Assembly: GCA_003001795.1 (NCBI GenBank)
Contig: PVNI01000008.1
Location: 186,001-250,000 of the forward strand
From: Actinomadura viridilutea
Lineage (GTDB): Bacteria; Actinomycetota; Actinomycetes; Streptosporangiales; Streptosporangiaceae
DNA: 64,000 nucleotides
Direction: 5' to 3'
Numbering within the stretch: position 1 is the stretch's first letter; each line of letters starts with the position of its first letter. The notes beneath the pieces were generated by a model. It worked only from the letters and a program-made list of their open reading frames with translations, was not told the origin of the DNA and did not search any database. Below, one piece after another: positions 38,113-47,815 of the stretch. Made by a program: the position numbers and the translations under genes.

Positions 38113-40389
38113 TTGTCACGCGCCAACGCGGTGCGGGCGCTGGTGTCTCTGGCAGTGCTCGCCGCGTCCCTGTTCTACGCCCTGTCCCAGCCCGCCCGGC
38201 TCGGCCTCGACCTGCGCGGCGGCACCCAGATCGTCCTGGAGACCCAGGACGGGCCGCACGCCAAGGCCGACGCCGCGTCCACCGACCGCGCCAAGCAGGT
38301 GCTCGAACGCCGCGTCGACGCGCTCGGCGTGGCCGAGTCGTCGCTCACCCGGTCGGGGGAGCGGCGCATCATCGTCGAGCTGCCCGACGTGCAGGACCCG
38401 ACCCGCGCCACCCAGGTGATCGGGAAGACCGCGCAGCTCACCGCGCACCCCGTCCGCGTCAACGACGGCAAGCCCGACAAGGAGAAGGGCGAGCAGCTGC
38501 TGCCCGACGAGCAGGGCGGGCAGATCCTCATCGGACCCGCCGCGCTGACCGGCGAGGGCATCGGCACCGCCGAGGCCGGGTTCGACCAGGAGAACCTCGG
38601 CGGCTGGTTCGTCACGGTCAAGTTCCGCGGCGACGGCGGCAAGATCTGGGAGCGGATCACCGCCCGCGCCGCCTGCGCCACCGGGGACGAACGCCGCATC
38701 GCCTTCGTCCTGGACGGCCAGGTCATCTCGTCCCCGCAGGTCACCCCGGAGGTGCCGTGCAACGTCGGGATCACCGGCGGCTCCACCCAGATCACCGGGG
38801 ACTTCACCGCCAAGGAGGCGCGGGACCTGGCCGCGCTGATCCAGGGCGGTTCGCTGCCGGTGCCCGTGAAGATCATCGAGCAGCGGGTGGTCGGCCCCAC
38901 CCTGGGCGCGGAGGCGATCGAGGCCAGCTGGAAGGCCGCCGTCATCGGCATCGTCCTCACCGGGCTGTTCATCATCGCCGTCTACCGGCTGGTCGGCGCG
39001 CTGAGCGCGGTCGCGCTGGCCTGCTACGCCCTGATCTCCTACGCCGCGCTCATCATGATCGGCGCGACGCTCACCCTGCCCGGCCTGGCCGGGTTCGTGC
39101 TGGCCATCGGCATGGCCATCGACGCCAACGTGCTGGCCTTCGAACGCGCCCGGGAGGAGTACCGGGCGGCGCGCCGGCGCGGCGTGCGCGCCGCCCTGGC
39201 CACCGGCTTCACCAAGGCCTGGTCGGCCATCGCCGACTCCAACATCACCACCCTGCTGGCCGCCGGGCTGCTGTTCTTCCTGGCCTCCGGCCCGGTGCGC
39301 GGCTTCGGCGTCACCCTCACCATCGGCGTGCTGGCCTCGTTGCTGTCGGCGATGGTGATCAGCCGCTTCCTCACCGAGACGGCCCTGTCCCGCCGGTGGA
39401 TCGCGCGCCGCCCGGCGCTGACCGGCATCGGCGCCGTGGGCCGCCTGCGCACGTGGCTGGACCGCCGCGACCCGGACCTGATGCGGCACCGCCGCCTGTA
39501 CCTGGTGATCTCCGGGCTGGTCGTGGTGCTCGCCCTGGCCGGCGTCTTCGTCCGCGGCCTCAACTTCGGCGTGGAGTTCACCGGGGGCCGCCTCATGGAG
39601 TACTCCACCAGCCGGACGGTCGACATCGACGACGCCCGCGCGGCCGTCTCGTCCGCCGGGTTCCCGCGCGCGGTGGTGCAGACGTCCGGCCAGGACAACA
39701 TCTCCGTGCGCACCGAGGACCTCACCAACGAGGAGGAGAAGCGCATCCGGGACGCGCTGGCCGCCAAGGGCGGCACCGTCACCAAGGAGCGCGACGAGCT
39801 GATCGGCCCCACCCTGGGCGACGAGCTGCGCCGCAAGGCGCTGATCGCGCTGGGGGTGGCGCTCCTCGTCCAGCTGGCCTACCTGGCGTTCCGGTTCCGC
39901 TGGACGTTCGGCACGGGCGCGGTGCTGGCGATGTTCCACGACATCATCGTGGTGATCGGGGTGTTCGCCTGGCTCGGCAAGCCGATCGACGGGGTGTTCC
40001 TGGCCGCCCTGCTGACGATCATCGGGTACTCGGTGAACGACTCGGTGGTGGTGTTCGACCGCATCCGCGAGCTGTGGCGGGACGACCCCAAGGCGCCGTT
40101 CGCCCGCCTCGCCGGCCGCGGCGCCCTGCAGACCGTGCCCCGGACCGTCAACACCGGGATGGGCGCGATCTTCATTTTGGCCGCGCTGGCGCTGCTCGGC
40201 GGCGACTCGCTGACCGACTTCGCCATCGCGCTGCTGGTCGGGATCTGCGTCGGCACGTACTCCAGCGTGTTCACCGCCACGCCCTTGGCCGTGGTGCTGC
40301 AGCACTACAGCAAGACGCCCGCGCCGCACCCCAAGCGCCCGCAGCGGCCCGTCCGCCGCGAGTCCGGGGACTCCGGCGCCGTCCTCTAG
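38113..40389 (+). CDS. secDF: SecDF fusion, protein translocase accessory protein
   Basis: 758 residues. The SecD half has LGLDLRGGTQIVLET, a large periplasmic P1 domain, and IIEQRVVGPTLGAEAIEASWKAAVIGI; the SecF half has FVRGLNFGVEFTGGRLMEYS, and NTGMGAIFILAALALLGGDSLTDFAIALLVGI. About twelve transmembrane segments. Proton-driven SecDF pulls exported proteins after SecA. A TTG start at 38113 is proposed because GGAGG at 38102-38106 sits six nucleotides before it and the upstream in-frame GTG 38065 lacks a site. A SecD-SecF fusion is an alternative to split secD and secF genes. Confidence 0.93.
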   Translation: MSRANAVRALVSLAVLAASLFYALSQPARLGLDLRGGTQIVLETQDGPHAKADAASTDRAKQVLERRVDALGVAESSLTRSGERRIIVELPDVQDPTRATQVIGKTAQLTAHPVRVNDGKPDKEKGEQLLPDEQGGQILIGPAALTGEGIGTAEAGFDQENLGGWFVTVKFRGDGGKIWERITARAACATGDERRIAFVLDGQVISSPQVTPEVPCNVGITGGSTQITGDFTAKEARDLAALIQGGSLPVPVKIIEQRVVGPTLGAEAIEASWKAAVIGIVLTGLFIIAVYRLVGALSAVALACYALISYAALIMIGATLTLPGLAGFVLAIGMAIDANVLAFERAREEYRAARRRGVRAALATGFTKAWSAIADSNITTLLAAGLLFFLASGPVRGFGVTLTIGVLASLLSAMVISRFLTETALSRRWIARRPALTGIGAVGRLRTWLDRRDPDLMRHRRLYLVISGLVVVLALAGVFVRGLNFGVEFTGGRLMEYSTSRTVDIDDARAAVSSAGFPRAVVQTSGQDNISVRTEDLTNEEEKRIRDALAAKGGTVTKERDELIGPTLGDELRRKALIALGVALLVQLAYLAFRFRWTFGTGAVLAMFHDIIVVIGVFAWLGKPIDGVFLAALLTIIGYSVNDSVVVFDRIRELWRDDPKAPFARLAGRGALQTVPRTVNTGMGAIFILAALALLGGDSLTDFAIALLVGICVGTYSSVFTATPLAVVLQHYSKTPAPHPKRPQRPVRRESGDSGAVL

Positions 40390-40436
40390 GCGTCATCGAG
40401 GAGGTGGCAGGGAGAGGCGCGGCGGGGCTCGTTCCC

Positions 40437-40473
40437 GTCCACCCGGCGTCCCTCCGCGGGGCGCCGGGTGGAC
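40437..40473. terminator. Bidirectional hairpin after secDF
   Basis: GTCCACCCGGCG (40437-40448) pairs with CGCCGGGTGGAC (40462-40473), 13-nt loop. A second, weaker stem (CCGTGGCC 40561 / GGCCACGG 40591) lies nearer the convergent hydrolase gene. Confidence 0.7.
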
Positions 40474-40605
40474 ACCCGGATCTGATCACTACCGCCGCCG
40501 GCCGCGGCGCGGCGGCGGTTCCGGTGCCGTGTGATCGGTTCCGACGCCCCGTCCCGGGTGCCGTGGCCGGGCGGGATGGCGCCGAGCCCTGGCCACGGCG
40601 GGGGG

Positions 40606-42513
40606 TCAGGCCAGCGGGGGCTGGCGCTCGTACTCCTCGGCGCGGATGACCTGCATCACCGCGTTGATCAGCGCCAGGTGGGTGAACGCCTGGGGGAAGT
40701 TGCCCAGGTGGCGGCCGGTGTGCGGGTCGATCTCCTCGGCGTACAGCTGCAGCGGGCTGGCGTAGGAGAGCAGCTTCTCGCACAGGGCCTTGGCGCGGTC
40801 CAGTTCGCCGATCATCACCAGCGCGCTGACGAGCCAGAACGAGCAGATGGTGAACGTGCCCTCGTCGGAGTCGAAGCCGTCGTCGGTCTCCGACGGCCGG
40901 TACCGCAGCACCAGGTCGTCCTCGGTCAGCTCGTCGGCGATGGCGAGCACGGTCTCGCGGACCCGCTTGTCGTCGGCGGGCAGGAAGCCCAGCAGCGGGA
41001 TGAGCAGCGCCGACGCGTCCAGGCTGGTCGCGCCGTAGTGGGCCACGAACACCCCGCGCTCGTCCAGGGCGTTGGCCAGCACGTCGGCGTGGATCTCGTC
41101 GGCCGCCTTCTGCCAGCGCTCGGCCATGGCGTGGTCGCCGCGGATGCGCGCCAGCCGGGCGCCGCGGTCGGCCGCCACCCAGCAGAACACCTTCGAGGAG
41201 GTGAAGTGCTGCGGCTCGCCGCGCACCTCCCACATGCCGCAGTCCGGCAGCCGCCAGTTGGCCAGCGCGTCCTCGACCTGCTTGACGACGATCTTCCACA
41301 GCCGGTCGTCCAGCCGGTCCCGCTTGCGCACGAACAGGTAGATGGAGCCGATGATGGCGCCCCACACGTCGTGCTGGGCCTGCATGTACGCCTCGTTGCC
41401 GATGCGCACCGGGCGGGCGTTGTCGTAGCCGGACAGGTGGTCGAGGGTCGTCTCGGGCAGCTCCTCGCGGCCGTCCAGCCCGTACATGATCTGCAGCTTG
41501 CCCTCGGCGGCCTCGGCCACGTCGGTGATGAAGTAGAAGAAGTCGTTGGCCTCCCAGTCGTACCCGAGGGTGTAGAAGGCCCACAGCGCCATCGTCGAGT
41601 CGCGGATCCAGGTGTACCGGTAGTCCCAGTTGCGGTCGCCGCCCGGGGTCTCCGGCAGGGACGTGGTCGCCGCGGCCGCCACCGCGCCCGACGGGGCGAA
41701 CGTCAGCCCCTTGAGGGTGAGGGCGCTGCGCTGCAGGTGGCTGCGCCACGGGTGGTCGGGGAACTTGCCGCGGTCCAGCCAGTGCTGCCAGTGGTGCACC
41801 GTCCAGACCAGGCGCTCTTGGGCCTCCTCGTAGCTGTGCGGCGGCTCGTGCTCGCTCCACGACAGCGCGACGAACCGCGCGTCGCCCTGCTTGAGCAGGG
41901 TGCGGGCGGTGGCCAGCGACCCTTCGAAGCCGATGTTCATGTCGCTGGTCAGGCGCAGTGAGAGACCGTTGCCGCGCGCGACGGCCTCGTGGTAGCCGAG
42001 GCCGGTGTGCTCCCACTGCGCGGGCGCGCGTCCGTAGTCGAACACGGGCATGCAGTCCAGCCGGACCTGCACCTGCCCGTTGACGCAGCGCACCATGCGC
42101 AGCAGCACGTGGTCGGCGTCGTAGTCGGTGGGGGCGCGGCGGTGGGTGTGCGAGCGCTCGGTCTCGTGGTGCCAGGGCCCCATGAGGAGCGCGTCGGTGA
42201 CCACCAGCCAGCCGCCGTGGACCCACCAGGTCGTCTCCAGCACCATGGTGCCGGGGATGTAGCGCCGGGCGGCGGGCACCTCCACCCCCGCCGGACCGAC
42301 CCGGAAGTATCCGGCGTCCCGGTCCAGCAGGGAGCCGAAGACGCTCGGCGAGTCCATGCGGGGCAGGCACATCCATTCGATGTTGCCGCTCGGCGCGACC
42401 AGGGCGGTCGTCTCGCAGTCGGACAGGAACCCGAAATCGGCGATCGGGGCGAACGGGTCTCCAGCCCGGCCACCGGCGACCATCGGTCTCACAGCCTCAC
42501 CTCCTCTTTCCAT
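40606..42513 (-). CDS. Glycoside hydrolase family 15 protein (trehalase/glucoamylase type)
   Basis: About 635 residues. N-terminal substrate domain region ADFGFLSDCETTALVAPSGNIEWMCLPRMDSPSVFGSLLD. The (alpha/alpha)6 barrel carries GGDRNWDYRYTWIRDSTMALWAF and the catalytic Glu region LPDCGMWEVRGEPQHFTSSKVFCWVAADRG, plus a second acid in EEIDPHTGRHLGNFPQAFTHLALINA. In actinomycetes many such enzymes are alpha,alpha-trehalases. No signal peptide, so intracellular. The start is ATG 42513 (AGAGGGAATC) or ATG 42483. Confidence 0.9.
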   Translation of the reverse strand: MERGGEAVRPMVAGGRAGDPFAPIADFGFLSDCETTALVAPSGNIEWMCLPRMDSPSVFGSLLDRDAGYFRVGPAGVEVPAARRYIPGTMVLETTWWVHGGWLVVTDALLMGPWHHETERSHTHRRAPTDYDADHVLLRMVRCVNGQVQVRLDCMPVFDYGRAPAQWEHTGLGYHEAVARGNGLSLRLTSDMNIGFEGSLATARTLLKQGDARFVALSWSEHEPPHSYEEAQERLVWTVHHWQHWLDRGKFPDHPWRSHLQRSALTLKGLTFAPSGAVAAAATTSLPETPGGDRNWDYRYTWIRDSTMALWAFYTLGYDWEANDFFYFITDVAEAAEGKLQIMYGLDGREELPETTLDHLSGYDNARPVRIGNEAYMQAQHDVWGAIIGSIYLFVRKRDRLDDRLWKIVVKQVEDALANWRLPDCGMWEVRGEPQHFTSSKVFCWVAADRGARLARIRGDHAMAERWQKAADEIHADVLANALDERGVFVAHYGATSLDASALLIPLLGFLPADDKRVRETVLAIADELTEDDLVLRYRPSETDDGFDSDEGTFTICSFWLVSALVMIGELDRAKALCEKLLSYASPLQLYAEEIDPHTGRHLGNFPQAFTHLALINAVMQVIRAEEYERQPPLA

Positions 42514-42611
42514 GATTCCCTCTGGTTTGCGGTGCGTAGACCATGCAACGGCCGTGGTTCCTTGGTCGTGTGTCGGTTATGTCCTGATTGGAATAGACCA
42601 GTGTGCTCGGT

Positions 42612-42642
42612 TTGACCTGCGTAAACGCACGCAGCGTAACGG
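42612..42642 (+). promoter_or_regulatory. Candidate promoter upstream of ppdK
   Basis: TTGACC (42612-42617), 19-nt spacer containing the palindrome TGCGTAAACGCA, then TAACGG. It lies about 160 bp before ppdK in the 289-bp divergent gap. The 19-nt spacing with a dyad recalls MerR-type promoters but the -10 is weak. The rest of the gap shows no gene. Confidence 0.35.
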
Positions 42643-42802
42643 AGTGACGAGCGGGCGTCGCACGCACGGGTACAGTCCCGGCAAACAGGGCAGGCGGTGC
42701 CGTTTCCGGCGGCGCCCGGGAGCGTACCGGGTCCATCCGAGGCCGCCGCCCGCCACCCCGCCGCAGGCCGCGCGGCGGGACCGGACCGCGAAGGAGGGGC
42801 CC

Positions 42803-45511
42803 GTGCCGAAACTGGTGTACGACTTCACCGAAGGCAACAAGGACCTGCGGGATCTGCTGGGGGGCAAGGGCGCCAACCTGGCCGAGATGACCAATCTCGG
42901 CCTGCCCGTCCCGCCGGGGTTCACCATCACCACCGAGGCGTGCCGCCACTACCTGGAGCACGGCGCGCTGCCCGACGGGTTGGCGGAGGAGATCGACGAG
43001 CACCTGTCGGCGCTGGAGGAGGCCATGGGCAAGCGCCTCGGCCAGCCCGACGACCCGCTGCTGGTCAGCGTGCGGTCCGGGGCCAAGTTCAGCATGCCCG
43101 GCATGATGGAGACCGTCCTCAACATCGGCCTCAACGACGCGTCGGTGGCCGGGCTCGCCGCCCAGTCCGGGGACGAGCGCTTCGCCTGGGACTCCTACCG
43201 GCGGCTCATCCAGATGTTCGGCAAGACCGTGCTCGGCGTCGACGGTGACCTGTTCGAGGACGCCGTGGACGCCGCCAAGAAGGCCAAGGGCACCGACCGG
43301 GACCTCGACCTGGACGCCGGCGACCTGCGCGGCCTGGTCGCCACGTTCAAGGACATCGTCCGCGAGCACGCCGGGCGCGACTTCCCCGCCGACCCGCGCG
43401 AGCAGATGGACCTGGCGATCAGGGCGGTGTTCGAGTCGTGGAACGCGCCCCGCGCGATCCTGTACCGGCGCCAGGAGCGCATCCCCGCCGACCTCGGCAC
43501 CGCCGTCAACGTCTGCGCCATGGTGTTCGGCAACATGGGCATGGACTCGGGCACCGGCGTGGCCTTCACCCGCGACCCCGCGACCGGCCGCCAGGGCGTC
43601 TACGGCGACTACCTGCAGAACGCGCAGGGGGAGGACGTGGTCGCCGGCATCCGCAACACCGTGCCGCTGTCCGAGCTGGAACGCCTCAACCCCGCCGCCT
43701 ACGCGGAGCTCCTGCGCATCATGGAGACGCTGGAGAACCACTACCGCGACATGTGCGACATCGAGTTCACGATCGAGCGCGGCAAGCTGTGGATGCTCCA
43801 GACCCGGGTCGGCAAGCGCACCGCCGCGGCCGCGTTCCGCATCGCCTGCCAGCTGCTCGACCAGGGCCTCATCGACGAGGACGAGGCCGTGGCCCGCGTC
43901 ACCGGCGACCAGCTCGCCCAGCTGATGTTCCCCCGCTTCGACCAGGCCCAGGCCGACGGGAGCAAGCTGCTGACCACCGGCATGAACGCCTCGCCCGGCG
44001 CCGCCGTCGGCAAGGCCGTCTTCTCCTCCGAGCGGGCCGTGGAGCTGGCCGCCCGGGGCGAGGACGTCATCCTGGTGCGCCGCGAGACCAACCCCGACGA
44101 CCTGGCCGGCATGGTCGCCGCCAGGGGCATCCTCACCTCCCGCGGCGGCAAGACCTCGCACGCCGCGGTCGTCGCCCGCGGCATGGGCAAGACCTGCGTG
44201 TGCGGCGCGGAGGAACTGGACGTCGACACCAAGGCCGCCCGCTTCACCGCCCCCGGCGGCGTCACCGTCGAGGAAGGCGAGGTCATCTCCATCGACGGCA
44301 CCAGCGGCCGGGTCTACCTCGGCGAGGTGCCCGTCGAGGACTCCCCGGTGGTCAAGTACTTCGAGGGCGCGCTCGACCCCGCGCAGGCCGCCGCCGGGGA
44401 CGAGGGGGACGAGCTCGTCCAGGCCGTGCACCGGATCATGAAGCACGCCGACGCGCGGGCGCGCCTGGGCGTGCGCGCCAACGCCGACACCCCCGAGGAC
44501 GCCGCGCGGGCCCGCCGCTTCGGCGCGCGCGGCATCGGGCTGTGCCGTACCGAGCACATGTTCCTCGGCGACCGCCGCCGCCTGGTGGAACAGCTCATCC
44601 TCGCCGAGACCGACGACGAGCGGCGCGACGCCCTGGACGCGCTGGAGCCGCTCCAGCGCGCCGACTTCGAAGGCATCCTCGAAGCCATGGACGGGCTGCC
44701 CGTCACGATCCGGCTCATCGACCCCCCGTTGCACGAGTTCCTCCCCGACCTCACCGAGCTGTCGGTCAAGGTCGCTCTGGCGGGTGACGACGCCGACCCC
44801 CGGGACCGCAAACTGCTGGAGGCCGTCCGCCGGCTGCACGAGCAGAACCCTATGTTGGGACTGCGGGGCGTGCGCCTGGGTTTGGTGATTCCCGGGCTGT
44901 TTGCGATGCAGGTCCGCGCGATCGCCCATGCGGCCGCGCGGCGGCGCCGGGCGGGCGGCGATCCTCGACCGGAGATAATGATCCCGCTTGTGGGCGCCGT
45001 CCAGGAACTCGAGGCGGTGCGCGACGAGGCCCGGCGGGTGCTGGCCGAGGTCCGCGAGGAGACCGGGGTGGACGTGCCCGCGCTGATCGGCACCATGATC
45101 GAGCTGCCCCGGGCGGCGCTGACCGCCGGGCAGATCGCCGAGGCCGCCGAGTTCTTCTCCTTCGGCACCAACGACCTCACCCAGACCACGTGGGGCTTCT
45201 CCCGCGACGACGTGGAGGCGGCCTTCTTCTCCCGCTACCTGGAGCTCGGCATCTTCGGCGTGTCCCCGTTCGAGACCTTGGACCGCGAGGGGGTCGGCCG
45301 CCTGGTGCGCATCGCCGCCGAGGAGGGGCGCGCCGCCCGTCCGGACCTGAAGCTGGGCATCTGCGGCGAACACGGCGGCGACCCCGAGTCGGTGCACTTC
45401 TGCCACGAGGTCGGCCTGGACTACGTGTCCTGCTCGCCGTTCCGCGTCCCGGTCGCCCGGCTCGAGGCGGGACGCGCCGCGATCTCCGCGGTCGGCTCCG
45501 ACAGCCGCTAG
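42803..45511 (+). CDS. ppdK: Pyruvate, phosphate dikinase
   Basis: 902 residues. N-terminal ATP-grasp: GGKGANLAEMTNLGLPVPPGF. Central phospho-histidine: RGGKTSHAAVVARGMGKTCVCG. C-terminal PEP/pyruvate barrel: RRFGARGIGLCRTEHMFL, IMIPLVGAVQELEAVRDEA, FFSFGTNDLTQTTWGFSRDD, LGICGEHGGDP. It interconverts pyruvate + ATP + phosphate and PEP + AMP + PPi. GTG 42803 follows AAGGAGGGGCCC. It stands alone, divergent from the GH15 gene. Confidence 0.97.
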   Translation: MPKLVYDFTEGNKDLRDLLGGKGANLAEMTNLGLPVPPGFTITTEACRHYLEHGALPDGLAEEIDEHLSALEEAMGKRLGQPDDPLLVSVRSGAKFSMPGMMETVLNIGLNDASVAGLAAQSGDERFAWDSYRRLIQMFGKTVLGVDGDLFEDAVDAAKKAKGTDRDLDLDAGDLRGLVATFKDIVREHAGRDFPADPREQMDLAIRAVFESWNAPRAILYRRQERIPADLGTAVNVCAMVFGNMGMDSGTGVAFTRDPATGRQGVYGDYLQNAQGEDVVAGIRNTVPLSELERLNPAAYAELLRIMETLENHYRDMCDIEFTIERGKLWMLQTRVGKRTAAAAFRIACQLLDQGLIDEDEAVARVTGDQLAQLMFPRFDQAQADGSKLLTTGMNASPGAAVGKAVFSSERAVELAARGEDVILVRRETNPDDLAGMVAARGILTSRGGKTSHAAVVARGMGKTCVCGAEELDVDTKAARFTAPGGVTVEEGEVISIDGTSGRVYLGEVPVEDSPVVKYFEGALDPAQAAAGDEGDELVQAVHRIMKHADARARLGVRANADTPEDAARARRFGARGIGLCRTEHMFLGDRRRLVEQLILAETDDERRDALDALEPLQRADFEGILEAMDGLPVTIRLIDPPLHEFLPDLTELSVKVALAGDDADPRDRKLLEAVRRLHEQNPMLGLRGVRLGLVIPGLFAMQVRAIAHAAARRRRAGGDPRPEIMIPLVGAVQELEAVRDEARRVLAEVREETGVDVPALIGTMIELPRAALTAGQIAEAAEFFSFGTNDLTQTTWGFSRDDVEAAFFSRYLELGIFGVSPFETLDREGVGRLVRIAAEEGRAARPDLKLGICGEHGGDPESVHFCHEVGLDYVSCSPFRVPVARLEAGRAAISAVGSDSR

Positions 45512-45628
45512 CCGCGAGCCGGCCGCCCGCCCTCCTCGGGGACGCCGCCCGCGTCCGGGCGGACACGGGGACGGAACCGGCGAACCCGCGACGCGCGCCC
45601 GGTCGTCTCAACTAGCGTGTCGAGCGAG

Positions 45629-46393
45629 ATGACCTTGGAGATGGACGCGCCCGGCTCCGACCCGTCCGAGGGGGCCGACGAGGACGGCGGGCGGCGCGAG
45701 CGGCGAGGGCCCGAGGCGGACGGGGAGCGGCGGCCGGCGCGCGGCCGCCGCTCCCGCGCCTTCGTGATCGCGGTGAGCGCGCTGCTCGGGCTGCTGGCCG
45801 TGGCCGTGCTGACGCCGCTGACCGTGGCGGGGCGCGTGTGGTACCAGGCCCGCCAGGACGAGCGGCCCCGCTCGGACGCGATCATCGTGCTGGGCGCGGC
45901 GCAGTACAACGGGGTGCCCTCGCCCACCCTGCGGTGGCGGCTGCAGCACGCCCTGAACCTGTACCGGGACGGGGTGGCGCCGGTCATCGTCACCGTCGGC
46001 GGCAAGCGGCCGGGCGACGCCTACACCGAGGCCGACTCCGGGAAGCGGTGGCTGGTGGAGCGCGGCGGGGTGCCCGCCGACCGGGTGGTGTCCGTGCCCG
46101 TCGGCGGCGACACGCTGGAGAGCATGCGGGCGGTGGGCCGCGAGTACCGGCGGCGCGGATGGCGCACCGGCGTGATCGTGACCGACCCGTGGCACGGCCT
46201 GCGCTCCAAGCGGATGGCGGCCGACAACGGCATCGAGGCGGCCTCGTCCCCGACCCGCAGCGGCCCGAGCGTGCAGACCCGCGAGACGCAGTTCCACTAC
46301 ATCGTCCGGGAGACCGGCGGCTACCTGTCGTACGTGCTCTTCGGGAAGAGCATCCGGGACCCTCGGGAAACGATCAAGTCCGCATCCGGGTGA
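45629..46393 (+). CDS. YdcF/SanA-like (DUF218) membrane protein
   Basis: About 254 residues. An acidic Arg/Gly-rich N-terminus (to about residue 40), one membrane segment (AFVIAVSALLGLLAVAVLTPLTVAGR), then the DUF218 domain outside the membrane: SDAIIVLGAAQYNGVPSPTLRWRLQHALNLYRDG, VTVGGKRPGDAYTEADSGKRWL, IVTDPWHGLRSKRMA. The domain is found in SanA/YdcF envelope proteins tied to peptidoglycan. TAGCGT 10 nt upstream of ATG 45629 looks like a -10 box, which would exclude the longer GTG 45617 start. Confidence 0.88.
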   Translation: MTLEMDAPGSDPSEGADEDGGRRERRGPEADGERRPARGRRSRAFVIAVSALLGLLAVAVLTPLTVAGRVWYQARQDERPRSDAIIVLGAAQYNGVPSPTLRWRLQHALNLYRDGVAPVIVTVGGKRPGDAYTEADSGKRWLVERGGVPADRVVSVPVGGDTLESMRAVGREYRRRGWRTGVIVTDPWHGLRSKRMAADNGIEAASSPTRSGPSVQTRETQFHYIVRETGGYLSYVLFGKSIRDPRETIKSASG

Positions 46394-46426
46394 GGGCGTC
46401 CGGCGCGGCCTACCCTGGATGGGGCG

Positions 46427-47683
46427 ATGAGGAATTATTCAGAGCGCGACCAGGAGCGATGGGCCCCCGAGCCGCCCAAGCGCCGCGACCGCACCGCCTT
46501 CGAACGGGACCGGGCGCGCGTGCTGCACAGCGCCGCGCTGCGGCGGCTGGCCGCCAAGACCCAGGTGGCCTCGCCCGGCGCGCACGCCGAGGAGCACGGG
46601 CAGAGCCTGCGCACCCGGCTGACCCACTCGCTGGAGTGCGCCCAGATCGGCCGGGAGCTCGGCAAGTCCCTCGGCTGCGACCCCGACCTGGTGGAGACCG
46701 CCTGCCTGGCCCACGACATCGGGCACCCGCCGTTCGGGCACAACGGGGAGGCCGCCCTGGACGTGGTCGCCCGCGACTGCGGCGGCTTCGAGGGCAACGC
46801 GCAGAGCCTGCGCGTGCTGACCCGGCTGGAGCCCAAGTCGTTCGCGCCCGCCGGCCCGCCGCTGTACGGCCGCAGCGTCGGGCTCAACCTCACCCGCGCC
46901 GCCCTCGACGCGTCCATGAAGTACCCGTGGACCCCGGACGAGGCCGTGAACGGCAAGTACGGGACGTACCTGGACGATCTCGCCGTGGCGCGCTGGGTGC
47001 GCGACGGCGCCCCGGCCGGGCGCGTCTGTTTCGAGGCGCAGGTCATGGACTGGAGCGACGACGTCGCGTACTCGGTGCACGACCTGGAGGACGCGCTCGT
47101 CGCCGGGCACGTCGACTTCGATCGCCTCGCCGACCCGGCCGAGCGCCGCCTGGTGTGCGCCACCGCCCGCAAGCTCTACTGCGACGACGCCGACCTGGAC
47201 GAGCTGGAGGAGCGCTTCGCGCGCCTGCTGGCCGAGCCGTACTGGCCGGACCGCTACGACGGCACGCCGCGCGCCCTGGCCGCCCTGAAGAACCTCACCA
47301 GCACGCTGATCGGCCGGTTCTGCGTGGCCGCCGAGGAGGCGACCCGCGCCGCGTACGGCGACCGCCCGCTGACCCGGTACGGCGCCGACCTGATCGTGCC
47401 GCGGGAGCAGCGGCTGGAGTGCGCGCTGCTCAAGGGCGTCACCGCGCACTACGTGTGGATCAGCCACGAGGCCGTCCGGGCCCGCCAGCGCGAGCTGATC
47501 ATGGAGCTGGCCGAGCTGATGCTGCGCGGCGCGCCGGACACGCTCGACCCGGCGTTCCGCGCCGCCTTCGAGGAGGCGCCTGACGACGCGGCCCGGCTGC
47601 GCGCGGTCGTCGACCAGATCGCCTCGCTCACCGACACCTCCGCGATCGCCCGGCACAAGGCGCTGTCGGGGCGCGCCGGTTAG
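46427..47683 (+). CDS. dgt: Deoxyguanosinetriphosphate triphosphohydrolase-like protein
   Basis: 418 residues. HD-domain metal ligands: [16 protein letters not shown] ... [16 protein letters not shown], and later [21 protein letters not shown] with the final Asp. N-terminus [26 protein letters not shown] is characteristic of the dGTPase group. It releases triphosphate from dNTPs to control nucleotide pools. ATG 46427 is preceded by GGATGGGGCG. In actinomycetes it usually precedes dnaG; here the next gene is a reductase on the same strand. Confidence 0.94.
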   Translation: MRNYSERDQERWAPEPPKRRDRTAFERDRARVLHSAALRRLAAKTQVASPGAHAEEHGQSLRTRLTHSLECAQIGRELGKSLGCDPDLVETACLAHDIGHPPFGHNGEAALDVVARDCGGFEGNAQSLRVLTRLEPKSFAPAGPPLYGRSVGLNLTRAALDASMKYPWTPDEAVNGKYGTYLDDLAVARWVRDGAPAGRVCFEAQVMDWSDDVAYSVHDLEDALVAGHVDFDRLADPAERRLVCATARKLYCDDADLDELEERFARLLAEPYWPDRYDGTPRALAALKNLTSTLIGRFCVAAEEATRAAYGDRPLTRYGADLIVPREQRLECALLKGVTAHYVWISHEAVRARQRELIMELAELMLRGAPDTLDPAFRAAFEEAPDDAARLRAVVDQIASLTDTSAIARHKALSGRAG

Positions 47684-47815
47684 CGGCGGCCGCCCGCGAG
47701 CGCCGCGCCGCGGCCCGTTCGTGGATCGTTCCTTGAAACGCCCGCGGGTGGCCCCTTGTCTCCTTCGGGGCACAGCAGTAGGCAGGCAAGTAGACGCCGT
47801 CCTCAGGAGGTCGCC

